This document shows, piece after piece, positions 23,801 to 31,826 of a stretch of 64,000 nucleotides of DNA. The stretch covers positions 7,091,501-7,155,500 of the forward strand of contig CM076961.1 of assembly GCA_039566865.1 (NCBI GenBank), in the 5' to 3' direction. Positions within the stretch are counted from its first letter, which is position 1. Every line of letters starts with the position of its first letter. The stretch comes from Aurelia coerulea. Its lineage: Eukaryota > Cnidaria > Scyphozoa > Semaeostomeae > Ulmaridae. Both the position numbers and the translations under genes were made by a program. The notes beneath the pieces are model-generated. The model was not told the DNA's origin. It worked only from the letters and a program-made list of their open reading frames with translations, and did no database searches.

Positions 23801-26800
23801 CTTTTTCACACATCACATCACAATCACATGGCAGCGCGATCGAAAAGATAGTGAAATTTTTAATTATTCTTTTTATCACAGATTTCATTTTCATAATTAT
23901 CATAATTCTATTCTAAGAGACAAATCTATGAAATTTTGACTAAGTTCTCGAACTCATGGAACTCAGAACTCACGCTAAATCCGCCCCTGTTTGCATGTAC
24001 AATTTTCTCTGTACCATTTTATTATCTTTGCCTTAAATTGACCAAGGGATTCTGAATTCCGTATCGTTGGTGGTAACGTTTGCCACAGCTGCGGACCTCT
24101 AAATCGGACACTTTCTCTGTCCCGTTGTTGACAGATCTCACCCTTGGTTGAATAAATTCGTTATTGTTACGCAAATTGTAGTGAATTGTATTTTCACAGA
24201 ATATTTCCTGCATAAATGAAGGATTTAGGTCATTTCTAGTTTTGTACATCTCGGTCATAAGTATGTGCAAGTTCTTTGTATGAATAATAACTGCACAGTC
24301 CTTTTGTAATAGCTCACTAAAAGAAGATTCGCTGTCCTTATATGTAATTCTTAAGGCCCTTTCCAGTATTTTATTAATTTTTTTGGTTAAGCTGCTTGCT
24401 GTGAAACATCCAGATCAAAGGGCAGTATTGAAACTGACTTGTAATGAACGCCCTCATCAAGTTTCTTAATTTGTTCTGGTCCATATAAGGGGATATGCGA
24501 GCAAGCGCATAAAGTTTATTACTAGCTTTTTGGCAAAGTTTCGAAACGTGGTAGTCGAAGGCGAGTTTGCTATTTTCAAATCACCTTCACCTTCTTCGAT
24601 CGAGAGGTGCAAGCTGATAAACAAGAGACTTTCCCGCTCCAGTTGGTTGCGATAAAACAACATCTCGACCTTCCAACAAACCAGTCAATGCCTGTATTTG
24701 ATAATCCTCTAACGACTGAAGACAGTGCTTCTCTTGCTAAATCGAGGCCCTTCTCTTTCTTTGCCTAGAACTGAGATAAAATCTCTTTTGCGAGTCTTTT
24801 TATAGATTTGCAGTGTTCTTCTCACGCAAAAATGTTCGAGGCGACCCCCCTTGGAGGTTCCAGCTTTCGACTCTAATCCGATAAACCTTTTGTGCTATTA
24901 TGATGTTGATTGGCTACTGAGAAAGATCTGAGAGTGCCGGCAGCGGACAGAATTCTGTCCGCCTACGTCATAAAACAAAAGATATATCTCATTAATAATT
25001 CATAAGGCTGCAAATTATACAAGTCTATCTCTCGAGCTCTCTGGACGGAACATTGGAATGGCAGATCCAGGAAATGGCGGATCCAGGAACTACTGTACAG
25101 GGAACTGTAGACGGACGGAAGAGATAGACTTGGGGCAAGTCTACGGGGAGTGGGAACACAGCCTTTTAAGTCCGTCCCTTATTTTGTGGAATGTTTGTTT
25201 CCTAGATTTCACTACAAATCGCGAAAAAAACATTTAAGCATGGTTGAAGAGAAATGTTAGTTGCTCACATGCCTTTCTCTAGGAGGCCTACTTGTATGGA
25301 CACATTACCTTTAATGTTGTTGCTATACTTTCCAATTAAATTAATAAAATATCATTTTTCGAAAGTATTACCATGTTATTTCTCCTGTGTTGTATTGCAA
25401 TGAAACTACATGTTGAAGAGCCTTACTTTCAGCAATAGTAAGAAATGATGCTGATTTAGAAAGATAGAATTTCAGAAATGTTTACAGGATGTCCCTTAAG
25501 AGTGCTTCAAGCTTTAATACCGCTAGGAAAGAGCTGTAACTTCCATCTTCCTGTTTGTTACAATGGTGCATAGATTAGACTTCAAACTAGAGTTAGGGAT
25601 CGTTTTTCAGTCCATCTGACATGTCGTTGCTGATTTATATTACATGCAAAAAAGACAGAAAATGTGGCTGCGTCAAAATTAGGACATCCTTTATCGTCAA
25701 ACAATGTAGAAATCAAATAGACCATGGAGGGATTGATTCCAGCATTGTATTGATTTTTCTACATTTGAAAAAGAGTTGATAATATGGCCTTAAAAATACT
25801 GAGAAACCTTGTAAAACCGTAGAAAAATATGTTTATGCAACAATATGAAGGAAAGTTTGCTACTTAATCAAACAACTTTTTGTCGCCTTGAGCTAACTAA
25901 AACAAATCTGTCTTTTTATTTCTGCAGGTACGAAATGGTAACATGATGGCATGTTCTGCATTAGAAGTAGCAAATAAGATAGCAGCATTACAAGGAATAG
26001 CTCCTGAACCAGGCTCACCCACAACCAAAAGATGCTCTAGAATATACAACGAGTGCTTTCCTCAAGAAGGTATGCAGTTTATTCTGAACATGATTATATC
26101 AGCCACCACCAAATATTCTGAAAGAATTTCAATATTGTAATATTTAGAGTTTGGTCTACCTGATGCTTAATTTGCATCGATCCTTTATGTTGTAAATACT
26201 TTAGGTTATTGATTTGCATTTAGTCCAGCACAGACTCAAACGTAGCAGTCATTGTTGCAGAAGCATTCCTTTCTTGAATGTTACAAATATAACTGTTATA
26301 GCAAGCTCCCAAGGAAGATAATAATAGGAATCCTTTGATAAATACGTACGACGATATTTGCAAAAGAAGCAAGGATTTGCGGCTCTGACAATGTAACACA
26401 ATTGGTGGCGGTGTACATACATGCAAACATTTTATAAATGGCTATGGAGTTTAAATCAAAGCAGCTTATGCTGATGTTGCCAAGCAATATTCTTCATTCT
26501 TAGCTACAAGTTTGATGTTAGACTGATTAATTGTTCGTAGTCATCGCTATTGGTAGACTGTTTGACGCTCAAACTACCACTCGTGGGCTTGCACATTGAA
26601 AATTAGGACGAAATGGTTTCCTCAATTTCATGTCCAGATATGAAAGCCGTAGCAACGCTGTACGAGAAGCTGAGTGCTCCAGGCACCAGGCGATAGTTGA
26701 TGGGCCTTGGTTGCTTTCTCAAGCCTCAAATGATAAAACGCCTCAAAATTCAAAGTTTCAAAGATGTTAGCCATGAACAAAGGTCGCAAGCATCCAGATG

Positions 26801-28609
26801 AAAGTTTCATCAATCCAAGCATCAACAAACGTTTCAATCTCAACCAGGAGTTCGTAATTTTGAAGGCCACTTAGCTTCCATGAGCTTCACCATAGCAATG
26901 AGAATTTCTAGCTGCCAAAGTTGCCATGACTACGTCGCTACGTCGTAACCTCGCTTCAGAGTGGACGGATAAATCTGTACCTTTTCTGTTTCAATTTGTA
27001 TGTGAAAGTCCTTAAGTTCCAGTTTGAGCAAAAACGTTGTATTTGTTGTCGCTGTTCTTGCTGCGATAAATGGGACAATTTCATGAGGCTAGTTTGATGT
27101 TTAACGTAAACTAAGGTCAGAATCTGAAAGTTCATTAGGATATAAAATCATTGTCTTCATTGGTGATAAATGCAAAGTATTTGTTAAAGCGTATTGACAG
27201 AATCATATCTTGTATTGTCCCAAGATCCTGTTTGTATGTTTTTGTGTTGTCCTATCCTCAAGGCTTCTGGAATCCGAGTCGATAATTTTGTCAGCTTTCA
27301 TCAAGTACATTCTTGAAGATGCTTGAAGTTCATATTTCTAGTTACAAAAAGAGAGCTTTTAGAAATTGAATCTTATTCACTTTATTATTGATTGTTAAGC
27401 TATGTAACTAGCAAAATATAATATGCCTTCCTTTGAGTAACTGTTCTATTGTTTCATTTAGTCCGCCAAAATTTCTGCATCGATGAGAGTTCTAAAATTT
27501 GCAATGTTTATTTTTTAGATCCCAGCCTGATGATGCGAGATCGTCAAAAGACTTTGAAAAGACACATGACAAATGTTCTGCCATCCGATCTACCAGAAAA
27601 GAAACAAAAGTTTGGTAGCACACCAATAGATGATTTTATCAAGCAGTAAGTATAATTTCTCCTTTCATAGAAATTACCTTGGTATCTTGTTTATTCTGAT
27701 CAATGCAATTATTTACCATTGAGGTTTCCTGGTCACCGTGCGGCAAGTGCACTGAAAACAAAGGGCTTGCAATTCTTTAAAAAATTCGGTGTAAATTTTT
27801 ATCACAGTTTTCTTTGAATAAAATGGCTTGGAAGGAACTTAGGGTTTCTTGCTATAAATTTTGTATTTACTGAAAATTGCTTTATGGAAATTTACTGATA
27901 TCTTGATTAGTTTCAAAATGGTGGCATTTATTGAATTTGAGGCTATGACGTCATCAAATTTCTAAATCCTAAACCAGAAAAGCTACAAATTTCTGCTTGC
28001 CAGCATATTGTAGACCTTCACAAACTATGGTTCTCTTTAAGGTTATATAATTTTCCTTCTTTTGGTTTAGAATTTAAGCTGATTTCAATATTTTCCAAAC
28101 TTGTCCATAATTTTTTTCAAAAATGATTAGATTGCCATCATTTTGAAAAAATCAAGATATCAAAAAATGTCTATGTCAGATTTACAGGAAAGTACCATGC
28201 ATTCTTTTCCAAGCTATTCAATGCAAAAAACCGTCTAGAATTTTACACGCACTTTTTCAAAGATTTTAAAGATTTGAGCCATATACTTGCACCTAACAAA
28301 TTCTCAACGACAGATATAATTTATTTTCTTTCAACTAATTTGAAATTTTTCTACTTGTATTTTTTCTCAGTTCTTCTCTTCCACGTAGTATTTCTCCAGC
28401 AATTTGCTATCGTTCTGTACTCTGCAACTATTTCTGGATTAATGGATTAATTTATTAATTCTATTTTCAGTGGGAGTGCAACCTCATTATTTGGCTACAA
28501 GCTAACAACACCAGAAGCTGTTGCGGAGATCGTGAAATTGCGTACAAAATTGTTTTCAGAAATAAGAGATACCAAAACTTTCTTTCCGGACGAAAAACAA
28601 ACTATTTGA
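14352..28609 (+). CDS. F-box protein with Cys-rich zinc-binding segments (8 exons, 616 aa)
   Basis: Coding exons: 14352-14831, 16447-16685, 17644-17850, 19864-20117, 22124-22386, 25928-26069, 27519-27645, 28471-28609. All introns are GT/AG and the phases close exactly (1851 nt including the stop). Residues about 28-72 are an F-box (LPTEVIEIILAHLDSPSL followed by a conserved-type C-x-C and W). F-boxes bind SKP1, so the likely role is substrate receptor of an SCF ubiquitin ligase. A first Cys cluster follows (C125-x2-C128, C145-x2-C148), then a charged segment that recalls the XPA/ZF style (HLITSNGYEYLV, EKKDLKMKREAEK). A second Cys/His cluster spans the exon 3-4 junction (C299-x2-C302-x4-C307-H308, C316-x-H318). 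The rest is unrecognised. The start is the first ATG after an in-frame non-ATG stretch and lies 73 bp after a MITE. No full-length homolog is recalled, so no symbol is given. Exon structure is strong; the biochemical role is inferred from the F-box. Confidence 0.85.
14998..15040. repeat. GAACG short tandem repeat
   Basis: Imperfect GAACG/GGAACG pentamer-type repeats within F-box intron 1. Confidence 0.6.
15260..15405 (-). mobile_element. SINE body fragment
   Basis: Strongly similar to 51770-51890: CAGCGTCCTGGTCCTTC, CTCGATGTGACCACACCTCG, TGATT-CTTTAGCCTGGAA. The tRNA-like head seen at 51900-51999 is missing here. Confidence 0.7.
15770..16394. mobile_element. 625-bp MITE, family 1, in F-box intron 1
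   Basis: TA at 15768-15769 and 16395-16396. Left end CCGGTAAGTCAAAAAAGTTA; right end is the matching complement ending CACCCGG. The core has GATCTACTTGCCA- and AGAATGTAACGTACAATTCT-type stretches shared with the other copies. Confidence 0.85.
16447..16685 (+). CDS. F-box gene exon 2
   Basis: The acceptor is TTTCTTTCTTAG and the first residues are EQFGLTERDLHLITS. The exon is rich in Lys/Glu (coiled or linker-like) and ends in phase 2 at CAG/GTAATA. The donor directly abuts a 185-bp repetitive element that begins 3 bp into the intron. Confidence 0.85.
16688..16872. mobile_element. 185-bp element abutting the exon 2 donor (copy 1)
   Basis: Same length and about 80% similar to 38110-38294, including CCACTCGATCGAACGTCGCA and CGATCCAGGCTCTTTT. 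Ends AATAAACCTTTTAGCTATC and the complement of AGATAAAAGGTCTA form TIRs of about 20 bp. It starts two bases after the GT of the exon 2 donor. Confidence 0.8.
17100..17180 (+). other. Weak hammerhead-like core
   Basis: CCGATAAAGGCCAGCGCCGAAACG resembles a type I hammerhead (CTGATGA, short GGC/GCC stem, GAAAC) but has two changes in the first core box, so it is at best a degraded relic. Confidence 0.2.
17644..17850 (+). CDS. F-box gene exon 3
   Basis: The acceptor is TTCTGCTTTTAG. The translation runs from SEIRIVDSRFMPYV to CKACKNALCH, which supplies the first half of the second Cys/His cluster. The exon ends in phase 2 before GTAAGT. Confidence 0.85.
18336..18412 (+). mobile_element. SINE head (tRNA-like), left half of a split SINE
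   Basis: GGGGGTAGCTCAATGGTAGC has the A-box look of a tRNA. A 16-bp piece (GATGGTAGCATACTTG) is tandemly duplicated, and the segment ends where a TTAA foldback element begins. The body resumes at 19540. Confidence 0.6.
18417..19535. mobile_element. 1.1-kb foldback element (TTAA TSD) in F-box intron 3
   Basis: TTAA at 18413-18416 and 19536-19539. Arms of about 400-500 bp (18417-18930 and about 19130-19535) are reverse complements with moderate divergence: GGTAACTCTACTTTCC against GGAAAGCAGAGTTACC; CTAGCTAAAGATGGA; CTCCAATATTATTCG. The spacer is about 200 bp. No transposase. Confidence 0.85.
19540..19575 (+). mobile_element. SINE body, right half of a split SINE
   Basis: GGCTAAAGGAATCACGAGGT then GTGGTCACAT matches the complement of 51840-51885. 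It resumes immediately after the TTAA at the end of the foldback element. Confidence 0.7.
19864..20117 (+). CDS. F-box gene exon 4
   Basis: The acceptor is TTTCTGCTTACAG. The exon begins SARPIMTCGHISN, giving the remaining Cys and His of the second cluster, and continues into a helical, acidic segment ending DFEEEWPPIVKD. It ends in phase 1 before GTTAGT, an acceptable but weaker donor. Confidence 0.8.
20627..21580. mobile_element. 954-bp hAT-like element with 8-bp TSD
   Basis: GTCGTTCC is repeated at 20619-20626 and 21581-21588. The left end CAGTGGCGGACTGGC is a classic hAT terminus; the right end (GGGCCCACCGGC) seems shortened. It contains a tandem array at 20873-21171 and another hAT-type end (GGCCACGCCACTG) near 21306. 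Confidence 0.65.
20873..21171. repeat. Tandem array, unit about 125 bp, 2.4 copies
   Basis: Units start CCTTTACTTTGGCTTAGAAT and contain GCTTGCCTTTAGCGAC and GTGACAGTTATCCTATGAA. The copies are at about 20878, 21000 and 21127 (partial). Confidence 0.85.
21632..21940. mobile_element. 309-bp Harbinger-type MITE (TAA TSD) with CCCGGGCA repeats
   Basis: TAA at 21629-21631 and 21941-21943. TIRs of about 32 bp: TGTCTCGTTCAATTCCTACC then CTGACCATCCC, with one mismatch. Inside, CCCCGGGCATTTGA recurs about five times. Confidence 0.85.
22124..22386 (+). CDS. F-box gene exon 5
   Basis: The acceptor is CTTAACTTGCAG. The reading frame stays open through 87 codons, including a helical stretch (KQAKDVARVILAAARGWHS) and a segment ending EDYVDHMVI. 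The exon ends in phase 0 before GTACGT. Confidence 0.85.
23045..23989. mobile_element. hAT-like element nested in the Mutator-like element
   Basis: Ends CAGGGGCGGATCTAGC and GCTAAATCCGCCCCTG, flanked by TTTGC (GTTTGC if the last base is counted) on both sides, shorter than the usual 8-bp hAT duplication. It includes GCGAGCGAAGCGAGCC and a CCACGCCC tract near the left end, and a tandem repeat at 23553-23671. Confidence 0.7.
23553..23671. repeat. Four copies of a TCTCAGTTCC unit
   Basis: The unit GGTCTCAGTTCCAAACAT, with variants, occurs at about 23553, 23584, 23616 and 23649 with spacers of 30-35 bp. Confidence 0.75.
24010..24470 (-). pseudogene. LINE reverse-transcriptase C-terminal fragment
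   Basis: On the minus strand: ITSQFQYCPLIWMFHSKQLN, then after a frameshift a segment containing HILMTEMYKTRNDLNPSFM, NTIHYNLRNNNEF and, in another frame, RGPQLWQTLPPTIRNSESL. This is the C-terminal part common in non-LTR elements of corals and Hydra. Frameshifts make it dead. It lies within the Mutator-like element. Confidence 0.75.
25928..26069 (+). CDS. F-box gene exon 6
   Basis: The acceptor is TTTATTTCTGCAG and the frame continues VRNGNMMACSALEVANKIAAL. The exon ends in phase 1 at GAAG/GTATGC. Because of that phase it could also join in frame to the orphan exon at 31630. Confidence 0.8.
26580..26945 (-). repeat. Dispersed repeat with conserved frame, copy 1
   Basis: The reverse complement matches 62215-62580 over about 330 bp. 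Both copies keep a frame with AFK--NSW--LK--LM-GL-K-SSG----FMANI-E-LN---F. Source unknown. Confidence 0.65.
27519..27645 (+). CDS. F-box gene exon 7
   Basis: The acceptor is ATGTTTATTTTTTAG. The translation is basic (MMRDRQKTLKRHM, LPEKKQKFG) and ends DDFIK in phase 2 before GTAAGT. An upstream AG at 27460 would also keep the frame but adds a segment without coding character, so the nearer acceptor is preferred. Confidence 0.75.
27940..28060. repeat. Short dispersed repeat, copy 1
   Basis: Shares CGTCAAATTTCTAAATC-, GAAGAG/GAAAAG-TACA and ACAAACTATGG-type strings with 62940-63045, same strand. It lies in F-box intron 7. Confidence 0.5.
28471..28609 (+). CDS. F-box gene exon 8 (terminal)
   Basis: The acceptor is TTCTATTTTCAG. 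The exon encodes a C-terminal segment (GSATSLFGYKLTTPEAVAEI...) and the TGA stop at 28607-28609. The phase fits exon 7, and a polyadenylation hexamer follows about 60 bp later. Confidence 0.8.
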
Positions 28610-28670
28610 GTTTTAAATAATGAATCAATTAGGAATTTTTTCAATTTTGTTAGATATGTGTAAATATGAA

Positions 28671-28676
28671 AATAAA
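28671..28676 (+). terminator. Polyadenylation signal of the F-box gene
   Basis: AATAAA lies 62 bp after the F-box stop codon with no coding sequence between them, a normal position for the 3' end of this transcript. Confidence 0.5.
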
Positions 28677-29108
28677 TTATCGTTAGGAAACACTTGGGAA
28701 GACATGTTTATCTCGGTGAATGGAAGTGTTTGAAAGTATTTTTGTTGTGGGTCATATGATGTTGTCATACAGATGAAGAAGGTTAGCAAATAATAGGATA
28801 CTGTTGACGGATAAACATCTAAGTGACGAAAAGTATCCTTATTTAGAGGGCTGGTTATCAGGCTAAGAATGGTAATGTACATCCCCGTCTAAGTTCCCTG
28901 ATAGGGCAAATCTTCACTGGGGTCTTGGTTATTGGGAAAGCAATCTCATTTTCGCCAGGGATCTCCCTCGACTGAGCCCCACTCAAATAATCCCCCATCC
29001 ACAAACAATTTTTGTGAATTAAGCCCCCGAGGCCTATTCGAGGACTTACGGTAATACGTATTCTTAAGGTTGCGAGAAGCACTCGGGCATGATCAAGTCT
29101 GAAACTAC

Positions 29109-30330
29109 TTGAAGGTGCACAAGAAATTTTCTAAATTTCAACACGCATTTTCAAACATGAATAGCACTTTGATCTCACTACTTAACGTAACAGATTCATG
29201 GTTTTCTAATATTGACAAAAGCAAAATTAACATGAACGTATTTCTCGACATCAAGAATGCAATCGATACGGTGAACCACGGAATTCTCCTCTCGAAGCTA
29301 AATAAATACGGGGTAACAAGGACACATCTTCAGTGGTTAACATCGTACTTGACGAAAAGAAAACAATACTGTCAAGTGAATTGCTACAAATCTAGTCTAA
29401 AAACTGTTCACTGCGCTATTCATCAGGGCTCATGGGCCTTTCCTCTTCATTCTGCATGTCAATGACGTTGAACAGTGCTGCCTCAAAAAATGCACCTCAA
29501 CCATGTATGCAGATGACTTCGGAGTAACTTGCTCTTCTGAAGACATTGACGAACTCTGCAATGGTCTGACAACTGAGGTGGAGAATATCGAAGAATGCTT
29601 ATGCCAGAATAGGCTTAGTTTCAACACTGATAAAACAAAATATAAGGTTGTTGGTAACAAACGACAAACCAACCGTATCCTGGATCCATTAGAGATAAAC
29701 ATAAATGGAGGACCAATCAAATGGATCCAAAAAGTTAAGTACTTTGGAATTACATTGGACAAACCTGACATGGAATGAGCAATATAAAAACCTCAAAGGT
29801 AAAATTAAAAGTGCCCTCTCGTACCTGTGGAAACTAAAGAACATGCTACCGCAACCAAATGTGGATCAGGTGTTCAAGACACTGCTTGAGAAAGCCATCT
29901 GAGATACAGTGACGAACCATGGCGCAATTTGTCAAACACAAAGCTTGATAATCTTTTGCGTCTACAAACTAGAGCGCGAATGCCAGCCAAAGGTTTTAGA
30001 TCAAAGGATGGAGGGAAGGGTGGAGTTGTAGTTGGCCTTTAGTCTCAAACTTACTAAATTTTTACAGGGCCATAATGATCTATAAAATAATGAATGGTCT
30101 CTGCCCGGACAACTCAAGAGGGAAACTTGTTACCAGATCTCAAATATCTAACAATCCAACAACAAACCAGTTAGATTGGATGCCCCAAGGTAGAACATAG
30201 AATTCTCCAAACGCAGTTTTTTCTATTTTGGTGCAAAGACGTGGAACAAAATCCCATTGGAAATTAGAACGAGTTCCATGATTACCACGTTCAAGAGGAA
30301 GTTCAGCACATTTGTAAAATTTTGATATGC
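29109..30330 (+). pseudogene. Dead LINE reverse transcriptase (CR1/L2/Rex-like)
   Basis: Frames 29109-29465 and 29503-29778 give the RT blocks FLDIKNAIDTVNHGILLSKL, WLTSYLTKRKQYCQV, the catalytic box MYADDF, and WIQKVKYFGITL. A frameshift near 29430 and another near 29775 break it. The tail (30180-30325) still encodes a WNKIPLEIR-type end. No endonuclease half. Confidence 0.85.
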
Positions 30331-30734
30331 AAATAGGGATCTATTTGTAGCTTTTAGGGTTTTGTGTGAAAATATGATAAAAGGATAATGTAAAAAATCT
30401 TGGGAAGAGCATGGCAGTTCTCATCAAGGAAAACCGGCCGATGAGAAAGTGAAAATCATCTTTATATGAACATGTGGCAAGGACCAAATTAATGTCAGCT
30501 CCAAAATTGAATTCAATGGGCTGTGTCTCTTTTATATCAAGAAAACGTATGTGGTTTGGAAAGCTGTGAATTACTTTGCATCTTAATTGCTTGATTTTAG
30601 GCGATGATTTTTGCTTTCTTTTGGAATTATCTGACAAACTAAAATTCCATAATGTGTTACTTCATAGAGAGGATAACAAGTCATCATATTTTGCCCTTAA
30701 AGTTCAATACCGAAAGTTGATTTGTTCTTAATAT

Positions 30735-30795
30735 TCTGATTGACTAATTGATTTATTGATCGACTGATGGATAGATGGATTGATTGATCATATTG
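30735..30795. repeat. TTGA/GATT-rich simple repeat
   Basis: Imperfect TGATTGA-type repeats over about 60 bp. Confidence 0.6.
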
Positions 30796-31629
30796 CTCGA
30801 ACGATTCCTTTGATTGCTCTACAATAGGGGTAAATGATTAAGGAGACCGCATGAGGCAGAACAATGTATGGGATTTTGAAAGCATGTAGCTCTTAGACTT
30901 GAAATTAGGCTCCTAAAAAACTGATACAGTTTTTGTAGCAACCATCGTGACTGAGATTGGTTTTGAAGGTCAGTCTCTTGGTGCTAGTGCTACAAATGAA
31001 TGTTGGTCAAGTTTTCTTCTCAGATCCTGAAAAATAGTTACAAAAATCTATGATCAAATTTCATGTCTCATGTTGATAGAAAATAGGCGAATAGGCCGAG
31101 AGAAAGTCCCAAGTGCGTAAATTAGTGCCGCTGGCTCCATATTTAGCCAATAAGATGTTTAAACAGTAAGGCAGACAGAGTTTGATTATGATAGCTATGG
31201 GCTAACAAATATTGTCTTGGTTTTTAGGCTCGTTTTCAAACATTCTGAGATGAAAAACATTTATAAAATCGCTTGTAACTTGGGAATGATGCAACTAAAG
31301 TTCACAAACTAAATTTTTGCATCTTAGTTGATATACTAGAAATACAAACGTTATCAGCCTATATGAATGTGACAAGTAATTTGACAGCTACAGTTTCTCA
31401 AATGTGTAATCATTGTTCTGACTTGCTCGGTAGAAATTGAGTGAATTGATTAAAAATTTGAATATATTATATTGTATCAGTTTTGTTCTTGAATTAGTTT
31501 GGAGTCAAACGCCGTTAGCTTAAACAATTTTGTTGTTGTATGTTTGTAAATATTTTCAATCTTAAATACAAATCCATCTAAAACTGCATGTTGAATTCTT
31601 GTCTTTTCTGCCTGTGGTCCTGTTAACAG
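30796..31629. other. Unassigned stretch before the orphan exon
   Basis: No frame, repeat partner or signal recognised. Confidence 0.4.
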
Positions 31630-31755
31630 GGAGTGATCGTATTATTCCTCAACGTCTGGTTCCAGAAAGGGGTACAGGAGAAGTTTCGCGTTATTACAAG
31701 CATCGTTCAAAGAAGAAAGTTGGAACACCTGTGAAGAAAACCAATCGACGATGAA
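31630..31755 (+). CDS. Orphan terminal-exon-like segment
   Basis: After a pyrimidine-rich acceptor (TCCTGTTAACAG) there is an open frame of 40 codons, SDRIIPQRLVPERGTGEVSR and then a basic tail with KHRSKKKVG and VKKTNRR, ending in TGA at 31753-31755. The composition looks like a real nuclear C terminus. It needs a phase-1 upstream exon: exon 4 or 6 of the F-box gene would join in frame, exon 7 would not. It may be an alternative last exon of that gene or a remnant of another. No close AATAAA is seen downstream. Confidence 0.35.
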
Positions 31756-31826
31756 TTATCAATTCAATTGTCAATTGCCAATCAATTGTCAGTTGATTGT
31801 GGACTGGTTTTCTTCAAAGGTGTTTA
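31722..31826. repeat. Inverted repeat spanning the end of the orphan exon
   Basis: AACACCTGTGAAGAAAACCA and the complement of TGGTTTTCTTCAAAGGTGTT form arms around an inner palindromic CAATTGTCAATTGCC core. The left arm is inside the coding tail, so exon and repeat overlap. Confidence 0.75.

Larger units (their letters stand above)
22581..25143. mobile_element. 2.56-kb Mutator-like element with about 160-bp TIRs
   Basis: 9-bp TSD CGGGGAGTG at 22572-22580 and 25144-25152. TIRs 22581-22743 and about 24985-25143 start TAGACTTGCCCCAAGTCTAT and share GAGAGATAGACTTGTATAAT and TTATGAATTATTAATGAGAT. The interior has no MULE transposase; it holds a hAT-like insertion and a LINE fragment, so it is non-autonomous. 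It occupies F-box intron 5. Confidence 0.85.
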
